From positions 58,420,193-58,484,192 of the forward strand of contig CM019236.1 in the NCBI GenBank assembly GCA_009741485.1: 64,000 bases of DNA, read 5' to 3'. The first letter of the stretch is position 1. The number at the start of each line of letters is the position of its first letter. The notes under the pieces are model-generated. The model did not search any database and was not told where the DNA came from. It saw nothing but the letters and a program-made list of their open reading frames with translations. The DNA is from Malurus cyaneus samueli (taxonomy: Eukaryota; Chordata; Aves; Passeriformes; Maluridae). Shown in pieces: positions 1-12,830 of the stretch. The position numbers and the translations under genes are program-made.

Positions 1-479
1 TGCTGTTTGGATTCATAGTGCTGATGTTGCATGGAAGAATGAAGTCAAGTCTTTTACTTCTCACTGTGTATATCCACAGATGACAATCTCAAATGGTGTT
101 TAATTGGAGGTTTGAAAAACAACTTCAACTAAGACTTCCCTCTTTTTGCTTCATCAAAGATTCATCTTTCAAGTGCAGCAAAAACTAAATTAACTTCAGT
201 GCACATTCCCAGCACCAGTGATGAATATGGGAAGTATCTGCTCCCAAAATAGAATACTTAAGAATGTTAAATACTTTCAGAAAACTCTACAAAGTTGTGG
301 ACTGAGGACAGAAATTTTGGGTCAGAACTTCCTGTCAAAAGCGTCCCATGCGAGCCTGTGGAATACACATGAGTCTATATAACCACAATAGACAGAGAAA
401 ATCTTGGTAAATATTCCTATCCAGAAGTAAGGTAAAGTTAGAAAGTCTTGTTGCTTCAGGTCAAGAGCAAAACACCCAG

Positions 480-550
480 GAAAAAAACACAAAAAACAAA
501 AAACAAAAAACAAAAACAAACAAACAAACAAACAAAAAAACAAAAAAAAC
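480..550. repeat. A-rich / (CAAA)n low-complexity tract
   Basis: About 70 bases made almost wholly of A with single C interruptions, including a short CAAA tandem run. On the opposite strand it gives spurious Phe/Leu/Cys-rich open frames. It could be the decayed poly(A) tail of a retrocopy, but no body is recognisable beside it. Confidence 0.85.
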
Positions 551-2437
551 CCACCTGTCATTAAAATATTCAGGAGTTACAAAATTCACTGCCAACAACA
601 AAGTAAAAATTTTCCCTATAAATGCAATGACACCTGAGAGCTGTTTCTGTTTTATGGAGTACCTTGAGAATAATTCAAGTTTGCAGTTCAGTAGATCAAT
701 AAGTAGAGAAGCTGAGTGCTTCAACCAAAAACCACAAACATTAAATAAGATTTTCTACCACATAAGCAGAGGCATAGGGTCCCACTGTAAATGTCCAATA
801 AAACAGTGTGACACATAACCTCAGCTACATTATAGAATCCATTGCAGCAGTGATTTATAAGCAAATGTATGTTGCTCATTGCTGACAACACTGTCAGGTT
901 CAAGCACACACTGAATAATAACATTAGCAGAAAGTGTTAATCCAGATGCAAGCAAGACACTGGGTAAATTTTAAGAGGCCTAAACACATTGCTCATGGAC
1001 TTGTATGTGCAGACAAATCTAAGGCCTTCGAGTCTATTTCTATCTGCGGATAGCAAGCAACAATAATTTCTGTAAGAGTAAGCATTGTGTTTTAAGTCTT
1101 AATTCTTAACTATATGTTATCTTCTTTTTCCAACTTTCTTCCTCTCCCTTTCTCCCCCTTTCCCACACAGCTTAAAATTTTTAGCTATATTTAAATATTT
1201 GCAAAATAGGTGATGCAAGTATTTCCTCATCCTTTCCTGGAGGCAGCACAGCTAGAATCTTGTCAATATCACATCAGCCTTCATGAGTGCAGTCGCGGCT
1301 GTGTGTGGTGTATGACAAAAAAGAGCTATGTTTTAGTTATTATCATACTCATGTTTAGTGTAAGTCATATTGATTATTTAAGGCTAAATATTACATTACA
1401 GCTCCCCCTTGGGAAGGGGCTTAGCCAGGACTGCTGGCCCAAACTGGCCAAAATGATATTCCATATCATACCAGGTTTGCTCATATAATACCAGCAATAG
1501 AACTAAGAGAAGGGAGTAGGATGAAGAGGCTTTCATTTTTACAGTGTTGTTTTCACCACTGCATGTACTGAATCCGTGCTTCCTGGAAGCGATCGGACCA
1601 CCTACTGAGGGGAAGTGTTTTCCCCTGCTTCCACACGTGTTCTTTGACTCTGAAGATTTAAACTTCTTTTATCTTGCCCCATGAAGGTTTTTTCCATCTT
1701 ACTGTCTTCCCCAGCTCTCATCCTGCTATGAAAGGAAATGATAAAACAGTTTGGTGCCCACCTGGTAATCAGTCAAGGTCAACCCAACAGACCTTCCAAG
1801 TTTTCAGTGTGCCATTTAGGAAAACAGCTACTCCTGGCTGTACACACCAGCATAGCTACTGTCTCATCCCTCTATTGCTGGTACCCTCCAAGAGAAATGC
1901 AGCAGTTGATCTTTTGTTTGGTTGGGGTTTGGCATTCCTTTGAAGTAATTTACATGTCATTATTTTTAAAAAACTTGTGTTGTTTTGATAGAAATAGTAT
2001 ATATTTTTTTCCTTGCAAACAGCAGGTGTTTCTGGCTTCCACATCTGCTTAATCTGTTTGGCCACTTATTATTCTGTTGTCTTGTGCCTCATTTTACAGA
2101 CAGAAATCAGACAACATCCTTCTCTTGGAGAGTTTGAGGACAATTTTCATAGGAACAGTTTTCAGATAGGCAGCCAACTTTCACTGCCTTCAAATGGACT
2201 GAACATCTAATTGCATTTTATGGCTTATTTTTAGGATGTAATAATCCTTTCTGGCAGCAAAAAATTACTAAATTATATCTATTCTCACACCTGAAGTCGT
2301 TGACAAAGTGTGGTTGCTTCCCTATCAGTCAGATTTTACATTTGCCTATAGGGGTGAGATTAAAAAAGGAAAGGTTTAGTGCTTTGGTTTGTTGGGTATT
2401 TTTTTCCCTGGGACCTGGCATATCTGACTAAATTCCT

Positions 2438-2583
2438 AACAACAATAAAGAAACAACAATAATAATAAAAAATAACCCAAACCACAACAACAACAAAGCA
2501 ACATAAAATTCATGCCAAAGCAACGAGAAAAAAAAAAAAAAAAAAAAAAAGAACCACCCCCCAAAAATAAACAACAAACAACA
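2438..2583. repeat. A-rich tract with AAC/AAT repeats and a long poly-A run
   Basis: CAA and AAT trinucleotide runs lead into an uninterrupted stretch of more than 20 A at about 2528-2550, then a C-rich scrap and more A/C repeats. It is low-complexity sequence with no coding content. Confidence 0.85.
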
Positions 2584-3378
2584 GGGTTGAGATGGGAAGG
2601 AAAAGGGAGAAAAGAGAGAGGAAACCAGAAGCAGAAAAAGTTTTCATGTCAGCAGATTTCATAGAACGTGAAAATTAAAGACAAAGGCAATAAATTTTTC
2701 ATGACCTGTCCTCAGAATTCAGCTCCTTCAATCTTACAGCCTGTTTTTTACACTAAGGACTGCAATTTCTTTCCATGCAGGGCTGAAACAGTAACAGATC
2801 AGTACTTGCTAACCAACTATGGATTAATATTTAGTCTGGTGGAGTAAGTTTCTTGCTGATTGATGTTTGTAAGGTGGCATTTCAGACATCCTTATCTCCT
2901 TTTATAACTCATGGTTTGGATCAACCCACTGTGATAATGTTTTCTCTTAGTCAGAATAGAAGAATTCTATCCCAAGGACTTATGCCTTTCTTCTATTGCA
3001 ATCACAGTTTTTTCAACATAAAATATGGCTCTATTTCAACAGCATATTTCAGACAAATTAAACTTATGAATAAAAACCAAAAGCAATGACAAAGAAAGCT
3101 GTTACTAAAAAAGAGGGGCCAATCTCATCATCAGATTCTTGAATGCCAGGGGACCAACACCGTATTTCCATTACTGTCTGGTATCTCCCAAAAAGCATTT
3201 TATAAGCATCAGCATATTGACAGAGCTGGCTCAAAGAGCTGAAATAAAATAGTGACCAAAAATGCGATTTTCACAATTATGTCACTAGAAATGTTAAGGG
3301 TGATCTGATATCTCATATTAAATACCAATAAATTGTTCATATGCATACAAAAAAATGTTGTACTATCTATGTCTGACA

Positions 3379-3500
3379 GATGGGATGGATGGATGGGATG
3401 GGATGGGATGGATGGGATGGGAATGGAATGGATGGGATGGGATGGGATGCGGATGGGATGGGTGGAGGTGGGATGGGATGTGAATGGGATGGTGGGATGG
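3379..3500. repeat. (GGATG)n / (GGAT)n microsatellite
   Basis: About 120 bases of imperfect tandem GGATG and GGAT units. Single-base interruptions (GGAATG, GCGGATG, GTGGAGG) become more common toward the 3' end. The purine-rich strand is the plus strand. Interruptions suggest a moderately old array whose 5' half is the purer, and probably more variable, part. Confidence 0.93.
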
Positions 3501-5850
3501 ACTTAAAAAGATATGAAAGAGAGTGAAATGGTCAGGGGATGTACAGCTGAGTGTACTCTTGAGCTGTCAGATATGACAAGGGCTGCAGGGAGGTGTGTGA
3601 TATGCAGTTCCCATCCTTACCTTTGTTGCTGTTACACAAACTGGAGATAAAACAGTCTAAGTGGGGTCAGTGCACCAGGTCTACTCCAGGACACAAGCAT
3701 GTCTCTCATGCCTAGTTGGTTTGTTGGCGGAAACCTGCATTAGGTTCAAAGTTTATCTGAGTCATGTATTAAAACTGTCCATATCAGAACTCAAATGTCC
3801 AGCCCACCAGTAGGATCAGGGTATCAACTCTGCTGTTGATATAAAACTTCTCACCTCATCCCACCTTAGTAAAGGCCATCCTGCTAAGTATCAGGCTGAT
3901 GATCTCTGTTGCTGATGCCACCTTGGTTCTGGAAGAAACAGCAAATGTTGGGAGAAAGACACTGATGAAAAGAGAAGTGAGGAGTTCAAAGACATTGAAC
4001 TCCTGACGGCACAAAGATGCCACTTGACCAGCCTCTACTGGGGTGTCCTGCCTCATCTTGCTCAATGGCCCAGGGGCTGCATCTACTCTGGGGCTGCCTG
4101 TGCTGAACCTGCCACTCAGGGCTCTGGAGTGCTGCAGAAGCTGCAGGATTTCTCCATGGGGCAAGCAGATTGGGATCTCACAACCAGAGCAATTCATGAA
4201 TTCTGCATAACTAAGCAGCACCCTGTGCTTTGCAACATTTTGCATCCTCTTTGAAGGATCACATACTTGTTCACAAATAAAACAATGCAAAAAAAATCAT
4301 TTGCAGAATGACAGATTCAATTTCTGTTACCTCTGTAAAATACTTCTTTGAGAATTGAATGTGCATAATTTTCTAATGATCTTCATGTGTTTTAATAGTA
4401 ATAATTAATTTTCATCAGAAATCAGTTCACAGAGTTAAAATATTCGGATGATGAATTCTAATCTATGCATGTCAGTATAGATTTTTAAAATATGCAACGT
4501 ATTTTTAAATGAGCAGCAGTACTGCTTTCCTTGAGGATAATCATAGAGATGAAACTGATCAGACCCCTAGTTAACTTGTTACTGCACAGCAGATATTCCC
4601 AAAGCTGAAACCATGTTTGAATTTCTGCTGAAAGACGATTGGTGAGAAGATCTATTGTTTGAAGTCTGCCTTGATTGTAGGCATTGCATACAGCATCAAG
4701 AAATATAAACCTTTTAAAGGCAATTTTTTTTTCTACAGCACTGGATTTTCAGATGTATAAGCTTTCTTTGGAAAAAAAAATGAAACAAATCCAGCATGTG
4801 TCTGTGACCCTTTCCTCACATGTAAGTTAGAGTACCAGTACTAGGAAAGGAAGTTTACTTGCTGCTCTCTTCCTCCCAGAAGTCACCTGCCTGTGACTCC
4901 ACCCTGTATTTCCTCTCTTGAGGTTTGGTTTCCCCGGGTGCTCCTCCCTCTGGTCCTGCCATGAGGAAGATCCAATGCTTTGATTCTTTCTTTCTTTGAT
5001 TCTTACTGTTGGCACAACATGCCATTAATTAATTTTTTCCTCAAAAGCTGTGCATACACAGATTAGTCCTGAATCTCAATATTAGTCCTGCAGCAACCTC
5101 CCACTTGCACTCCAAGCCATGCAACAGCTGCAAATAGTGGATGCTCGGTTTCACTGTTATTATAATTTGAGATTGTTAATCAAAGCCACATCTGTTTGAG
5201 GGTAAAAAAAATCCTCATCTTGAAAGAGTAAAGAGAGAGGGAATATTCTTTCTCACTGGCTAGAGTTACAGCTGTCTGCCTTTCTGTCCCAGTTACAGCA
5301 GTAAAAGCGTGTGGTGGTGGATCCCATCTGTGTACACTCAGCCAGCTGTACATGGAGCAGAAAGCCATCAGAAGACTGTCAAGCTTGGCCTCACTTCCCT
5401 GAGAGGATGAGGGTCTGTTTTAAATAAATCTTGTAGTGTCAAGAAGTTATTGCCTCAATTTGTGAGGCTCTAAGATAAAGCCTGTCCTAAAAAGAAGGGG
5501 AAGAACAGCATCTCCAGTATTGCTAGCTGCTGGCTCTTTGGGAATGACAGACCTCTCGTGGTGTCTACATACACCCCTTTCTCTTTTAAATTTACTTTCT
5601 GCCTAACTCAGAGGTCTAAACATTTTTGCTGTTTATTCACTCTAGCACTGACTTTTCAACATAACCTTTTATGTTGGTTTTACATTTTGCATATTGCAAG
5701 ATAGGTGCTCAGTGAAATGGTAGTTTCCCTTAAACTAGAATAAATGGATGAGACTGCAAAGCAACAAAATTTGTCCTTTCTTGTGAACATAAGTGAAATG
5801 AAATAGCAGAATCAAGCAGGTAGCCTATTTCCACCCTGTGAAAGAAATAG

Positions 5851-5898
5851 AAGTATATTATTTCAACTTATCTTAAGTATATGATTTCAACTTATCTT
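5851..5898. repeat. 24-bp tandem duplication
   Basis: Two adjacent 24-bp copies (5851-5874 and 5875-5898) differ at one base (T versus G at the ninth position). This is a local slippage-type duplication with no evident function. Confidence 0.9.
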
Positions 5899-6724
5899 CT
5901 ACATCAATTTTTTCCTTGGTCTTCTGTATCCCCATGTAAAGCAGCAGGGAGGAAGGCAGGGTCAAAATATGCAAGTCCCCCAATATCCCTCCAATTTTAC
6001 TTTATCTGAGACCTCAGCCTTCAGGTAATCTGCTCACAAAAACAAAGAAAGTGTGAGGTTCCTTTTTTGTTTTCTCTGAAGATGGAGAATAATGTTCAAT
6101 CTGGAACCCTCATGTGATGCTCATTGTCACATTACCAGTGTGACAGGTCATCACATGTACAGCTCTTGCAGTTTTTCTCACGTTCACAACTCTACCTAAC
6201 ATGTTATATATTTTTCAATAGCTATGTATCAATCAATAATTTCTATATTATCCCCTTGATCACCTAGGATATAAACTTTAATACACTGTACATTAATGTC
6301 TTGAACTTCATCAGGCAGCAAACATTTGAAGTAGAATGTTGGCATATGTTTAGCATTGTAGATACGCATCCATTTCATTAGTAAATAATGGTAAATGTTT
6401 AATTTTTTTGCCTATAAAATCCATAAATAGAAAAGAAATTATTTTGAACTTATAAATGCCAGGCAGGTCTTATCAGCACAGATAACATACAAGAAACCAA
6501 AAGGGTGACAATTTTAGCTAGTGAAGGAAAAAATAAAGAATGGCAAAATCAGGAATTATTGCTTTTTCCATCCTGAAACGGTGGAGTAAGAGCAACAGAC
6601 ATCTGGACATAGTCCAGAGGCATTCCTGGCTCAGAAATGAACATTTCCTCATTTCTAATGCCAGTTACATTCACTTGCCCTCAGTTTTTTGGGGGAAGGG
6701 GAAACTAGGGAGCAGGAGAATGGC

Positions 6725-6870
6725 AAAAAAAAAATATAGAAAAATAAAAGAGAAAAAAAAAACCAAAACCCACAAACTAACAAACAAAAGCCCCAAAACC
6801 AACAAAAACAACAAAAAAAAACCAACTAAAAATTAACCAAAACCAAGAAAGAAACAAAAAAACCACCAAA
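6725..6870. repeat. A-rich low-complexity tract
   Basis: Roughly 145 bases dominated by A with CC and CA interruptions. It creates a Lys/Asn/Thr-rich spurious reading frame on the plus strand. Confidence 0.85.
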
Positions 6871-7932
6871 ATCCCAACAAGCCTGGCAGCCATGTTCTCA
6901 CAATCCTACAGTATTCTTTTTAAGCTCTGAATAAGTTTGTGTTCTGATCATATTCATTTGTTAAGGCAAAGCTCCTGCTGTTGGGAATTCTACCTCTGAA
7001 ATGGTTATTACCATTTTGCTAAAGGCAGCTATTACTCTAGTTATCTAAAGACAAGGAAAGACAAGACCCTGCAAAAATGAGATTTTAATCACTGTGTTGT
7101 TTTATTTGATACCTATTTTAATCATTCCCCCTCACCCCCTGAGCCTTATTTTTATTAAATTACAAAATATAAAAAGGATTTTGAGACCTCCAAGCAGTTT
7201 CTGACTTAAACTTTTGAAGTGAGATACTGTAGAAGGAAGCACCTGGAAAAATACTGCATTGCAAACCTTAAAGCTCCTTTTAGGCCTAAAATTTTTCTGT
7301 CTTTATAGAAATGTATAGTAATTTACCAAACAGTCTTACAAAGTACATAAACAAATACTGCTTAACTGCAAGAAGATGAGTTTGCCATCTGCAAAAAAAC
7401 AAAAGTAGGCATTTTGTCTTAGCATGCTGTGTAGCTATGTTTATGATTCTTCTCTTACAATGGTTTCAGAAGAGCTTTGTTAGCATGCCTATGTGATCTT
7501 TTTGAACCCACACACCACTCATTGGTTCCTTAACTTTTCATTTACCTTTTTTCTGACTCTTTCTGATAGCTGGATGTTGTCCTTTGTCACCACTAGACAA
7601 ACTCCCCATGGAACTGTCTTTCACCAAATACCATCAACACAGTAACATAACGGCGCAAGATAAAATGAGAAATATTCTAAACTACAGGGAAGTACAACAC
7701 TCAGCATGTTCATTTAAAAATTGATTCTGATGTATCCAGAAGCTAAAATTTCTCAGCTTGGGAAAACCTAAACAGGAAGAGATATGATCTAGAATTTGAG
7801 ACAATATTTTAGAAGATATGTTTTATGGAATGAACACTTCTTTGTCCCAATCCCCATATTAGCAATGTGCAAATTGCTGTTTGCACTGCATGATGGATTA
7901 ACTGAAATTCTTTAGCATTTTTAATAATTAAA

Positions 7933-7985
7933 TTATATACAGATATTTTATATATTATATATATATAAATATATATATACATATC
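7933..7985. repeat. (TA)n microsatellite
   Basis: About 50 bases of TA and TATA repeats with few interruptions, a typical AT dinucleotide microsatellite. Confidence 0.85.
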
Positions 7986-10900
7986 TCAGACTGATTGCCT
8001 GCTTTTTCATGATAATGGAGCTACATGGCCACATGATTAACACCCTGTCCCTGATAAATATTTTTTCCTTACAAGAAATCCAGCTCCATGAAGGGTAGAA
8101 TAGGGCCTTGCCGACATCTCTTTTTTGAAATGTTTTTCTCTCTGTGGTTTTGTGTGTGACAAAAATAGGTACAATGTAATAAAATGTACTATAGTATTCC
8201 AGAAACACAATGTGTCAGATCAGAAGTTTTTTTTTTTTTCTAAATAGTGCCATTCGTGTAGATTTTGTGCAGCATTTCATATGTTCATTATGGGAAAACG
8301 TGAATTATAATGAGGGAAAGGATTTTCAGTAAAACTGGAGGACATAAGGAGCAGTCTGAAGAGAATGTAGAATGGGAGAATACAGGAGCCAGGACTTAAA
8401 AACAGAGCTGTTAGGTGTTTGTCTTGGCATTCATCCTGTTTAATAGAGTCAGTAATGACTAAATGAGTAATGGCATGAAACATTGTAGGACATTCTTAAA
8501 TTGCCTAGATCCAGTACATTAATGAAGGTTTAAAGATCAGAATGTTACACAGCCCCGGGGACAAGTGGAATAAACGGCAGCAGTTGGGTGAAGCCTAAGA
8601 CAGGGGATGTCCCTTCCAAATCTGTCTGCAGTATGTGAAATACATGAACATTTTAAACCCAGGGCTGGAATGGAATAGAGCATGGCAGTCACTCAGCTGT
8701 GTTTGGACTTCCAGTACTAACCCCATGACACCAAAGTAATTTTCTTCTTTCCTTCCTTGTTATTCTTGGGAAGATGTCTTTCTTTGTATAAGAAAATTCA
8801 CTCTTAGTAGTAGCAAAAAACAGATGTCATCCATACCAAGGCAACTATCTCAACAGTTTTCAGAATAGAAAATCTAACATGTGACAGTCTATTAGTGATA
8901 CTGGATATTTAAATCATACTAAAGTTTACAGCCAAAGTAATTTGCTTCAATGATATTGGAATTTGTTGCCTTTCATGGAATGAATGCTGCCTGTAAAGGA
9001 GAACAGACTCAGTTCTTCACAAAATCCTGGCACTAGGAATATTGCTCTAGGAAAAAAACAAGAATGCACCCCTATAATAAAGGACTAGAAAAATCTACCA
9101 TTCCCATTTACTTTATTGTGCAGTTCAATTGTTACTGTAATTATCCTGAGTATCGTCCACGGTTATAATCATCAGTGATTTTAATTTTAAGCACAGCTAT
9201 AATGATAATTCATCATTATTTACATTCCCGTATGTTTGGTAGACTGTGCAACATCAGAGCTGGGCAAAATTAGCCTTTCTTTCTATTTTGTCACCATCCC
9301 TTATCTTTCCACGTATTAAAACAGAAGTTTTTCCTGTAATGGAGGGAAAATTAGTTATAATTGTAATTCTGTAAAGGTAAAGTAGATTTATCAGATTAAT
9401 TAGAAGATCAAGGTCAATGACTGCAGAGACAGGCTGATGTGAAATGACTGAACTTTTTGTTTGCTTCTTTGTTGTCCTTTATTTCTTCCCCTCCTGAGAA
9501 TGGATATTCATCTGGGAAATGTTGACAGAAGACTCTCCCAGGAATGACATACTAAACTCTAGGTCTGAAATGCTGACACATCAATTAATAGGAATATCCT
9601 AGAGACATGCACAAGCTTACTTTTACAGGACACTTCTACAGTCTAGCTAGTGAAGATGGGGAGATAGATAGCGCTAAAAGCATGCTAAGAAACTTTTAGT
9701 GCTCTGTATATTTTGGTGTACTCAGTGGAGTTCATGCTTATGGGTATTGACAGGGATGGCTACAAGCAAAGTTAATTAATTTGCTGATTTCCTATAGACA
9801 CATACTTAAGATATCTCTGAGCATGAAATGAAAAATTTCATGGAAGGTTCATGGCCATTATCAACCATTGTCTTCTTTGGGACTCTTGTTAACACCTAAG
9901 ATAACACTAGCTACTGTCCCATCGTCTGTCTGTTAGTTGTATGTGCCTGCTAAAACATTAGCCAGGTAAACTGGTTTAGCAAAGTACCCTATATTTTCCT
10001 ATTGCAAGAAATTATTTTCAATATTTATAATGTTTTAAAATTCAAGCATTTTCACTTAGATTTTATATGCAGATTCCACTCATTTATACTTCCTTCTTTT
10101 TCCCTTCAGATAGTGGTTAGATTTTTCTGAATGTGAGTTAGCAGGAATATGCACTGTTTGTCCTCTTAGAAATTGCAGTGGCTTATCTGATTCTCCCAAG
10201 ACATTCTGATGTGAGGTTATCTCCAGGCTTCGATGATGAGTATGCCATTAATCATATCCAAGAAAACTGTCCTTTCCTGGATAAAGCTCTCCTGCCTTTT
10301 TAGGACTTAATCTGTGGGACATAGAAAACTGCCATCAAGCACGGTGATGGGAACCAGGAAAGTATCTCATTTGGATTCATTATAAAACTGCAGTAGAATC
10401 TATTTGCATGCCATTGCAAAAAAAAATGGCAGGGCAATACTATTCTACTATTCCCTTTAGAGAAATGTTCAATGGGAGTAGTTTTCTGTTTCAATTTTCA
10501 TTGAATCTTCTCCCTGGAGGTTGAAGGTTTGGTTGGGGAAGTTACTAAACATTTTGGTATTTAGGGTCCAATAGCTGAAGTATCTATTATGAATTTTTTT
10601 TTTGCATGAAGGCAGACAAGAATCCTTTTAAGAGAAATAGAGCTTGAAAAGTGAAATTCCTCATACAGTAAGAAAAAAAATAGAACTTGAAATAGAAATT
10701 TCATCAAATTTTGAAACATTGTCAGTTCTTTCATATATAGTTGTTTCTATTCAGTGGCATGTTTATTGTTTCTTTTACATTGCAAGGTGTAAATTTCATT
10801 TGTTCATTTTCATTTGATAAAGTACAGGATACTGCAGATGATAAATGCTATATTCTAGCAAAAGTATGACCAGTGTAACTTGCTCTAAAAGGTCTAAAAA

Positions 10901-12690
10901 CTTGTCAGTTATAACTACTGTGTGTCTATGAAGAGATTAATTTTCTTTTCCTGAAATGCCTTACTTGATACATCATTTGCCTTTGAACAGCAAAACAGCA
11001 GCGGCAATCCAGGGAATCCATGAAGGTCATAATGGAGAGCAGAAAATCAACAAGTTTGCAAAATATAGCTAACCAAATCTGTCCTTTTTCTTTGTTCTTG
11101 GTGCTTATCTTGTGATTTAATACACATGATAATACCAGCTCTGTACTCAATGGTCATGAAAAACCAAACTAATACTGAATTATTTTCTTTTTAAAGCCCA
11201 TGGTATTTATTCACCTATCAAATTTCCTTAGACCTTTGTTAATATGGCAGACAACCTAAAATCTATTAACTATTCAGAAATAAGCTCAATCCATAGAGAC
11301 AGAGTGCTTATTTTCTGTGATAGTGTTATTCAATTTCCTTGCTACCTGCTCATCTCCTTCCCTTGATTCATGTTTCTTTGTGGTGCGCTTGTAGGCAAAA
11401 TGCCAAAAGAATATGAACTTCAAAGCACTACTTTTTCCCTTACTGTTTATCACAATTGTTTTTTGTTTTATGAATGATTTAGTACTCTTCATACCAGGAT
11501 TTGCTATGACCATGAAAAAAACAGTCTTTAAAAAACATTATTAATTTATTTAGTTCATCTGCCTGTAGATGTAGGTTAGTACAGGGATAGCACTTCCAGG
11601 AAAATGCAGGGATAGTGCAGTTATTTTTCTTTTTTTTACTCACGCAGAACAGGTACATTTATTTTAATATAGAATATGCTGTTGAGAAGTCAATCGCTCA
11701 TTATGTGGGTTCATAATGCATGTTGTGTTTCCTGATGCAGCTCATCTTTATCACTCAAGATTTCTGGGTTTTGTGTATCTCATGCTCATGAAGAAACAAA
11801 GGATCACGTCCAACCTAGAGGCCTCAAAACATCAATTTTGGACACCTCTCCCCTATTACATCTCTTTCCCAAACACTCAATGGTTTCAATGATACATATT
11901 TGGAAATTTAGATTGCCAAATTCAACCTCCCTGTTACAATTTTTAAAACACATTTTTTTACACAGAATTTTAGGTGGAAGTGTAATAGATACTTAGTTTA
12001 TAACTGTGTCCCCCTATTTTTTCTGGTTCCTACTTTACATGATTTCCAAACTGATGCCTATTTTATCCATGCTTTTGCTGCTCTATCTGAGGTAGAAGCC
12101 GCGGGCTGCGCAGACAGACTTGTGCTTGTTTCCATTTGTGCTTTGTGTCTCTTTGAGATTGGTTAGAATCAAATCATTATTTTAAAATTACAGAATACCA
12201 TAATGCTCTTGTTTTCTCATGGATGTGTTTAGAGTGTAATCAAGTTTTGTTCTTGTCAGTAAAATCTGACCAATCAGACTAAACATCTTAAGTAACATTT
12301 TCAGCCTTTTTCATTTTTAAGTTAGCATTACTTAAAATTATATTTACTATTAAACTGATTTGTTCAAGAGATAATCTATTGCTTTCAAAAACTTACTGGG
12401 TTCTGGCTGGACAGAGACCAACATCCATCTCATTAAGATCTGTTCTTTGGTTAGCATTGGCAGTTCTTACCCTCTCATTGAAAGCTGAATGCTTTGTCTT
12501 TTAATCTGTTCACTGCTTATTTTTTTGTGATGATGTACAATCTGTCTCTTTTATTCCAGAAATCCTTTCCTCAAGTAAGGTTTTTTTGATTAGCAAGGAT
12601 AACACAAGCTGATCAGTATTTTCAGTGACAGTGCTACTAGCTAAAGGGAATGAGATAAATTATCATCAATTCAATACTAGTTTAGGTTGA

Positions 12691-12830
12691 TAGAATCACA
12701 GAATGGTTTCTGTGGGAAGGGATCTTAAAAAGTCATCTACTTCCAATCACAGACAGGGACACCTTGACCTAGGACAAATTGCCCAGACCTCCATCCTACC
12801 TGGCCTTTAACACTTCCATGGATGGAAGTA
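12691..12830 (-). mobile_element. CR1 LINE 3'-end fragment
   Basis: The left edge carries the hallmark of the reversed CR1 3' end: 'agaatcacagaatggtttc' followed by 'gggaagggatctt'. Further in come the degraded 'gggacacc' and 'cctggcctttaaca' motifs of the CR1 3' region. Only about 140 bp remain and divergence is clear, so this is a short old 5'-truncated insertion. No coding part is retained. Confidence 0.85.

Larger units (their letters stand above)
1..3378. other. AT-rich unique sequence, no gene seen
   Basis: No gene is recognisable. Open frames are all under about 110 codons, overlap one another in different frames (for example around 1674-2052) and show no domain. The only structure I see is two A-rich tracts, listed separately. 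Confidence 0.6.
3501..12690. other. AT-rich unique sequence, no gene seen
   Basis: About 9 kb with no recognisable gene or dated transposon. A slightly GC-richer patch at 3770-4270 carries a 144-codon minus-strand open frame (3856-4290) with no domain I recognise, which I do not call a gene. Local items are a 24-bp tandem duplication at 5851-5898, an A-rich tract at 6.7-6.9 kb and an AT microsatellite at 7.9 kb. Stretches around 9.12-9.43 kb look like a possible conserved regulatory element by composition only. Confidence 0.5.

Noticed and set aside
322..724. Phe/Leu/Cys-rich minus-strand frames
   Set aside because: They read through the A-rich tract at 480-550 on the opposite strand.
3856..4290. 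144-codon minus-strand open frame as a gene
   Set aside because: A few Cys and His residues hint at a zinc finger, but the spacing fits no known finger and no further support is present.
6540..6836. Lys/Thr/Asn-rich protein
   Set aside because: The C-terminal half is a translation of an A-rich low-complexity tract.
12085..12120. CpG cluster 'gccgcgggctgcgcagac' as an exon or promoter
   Set aside because: It is only about 18 bases, with no open frame, splice site or promoter motif around it. Too short to interpret.
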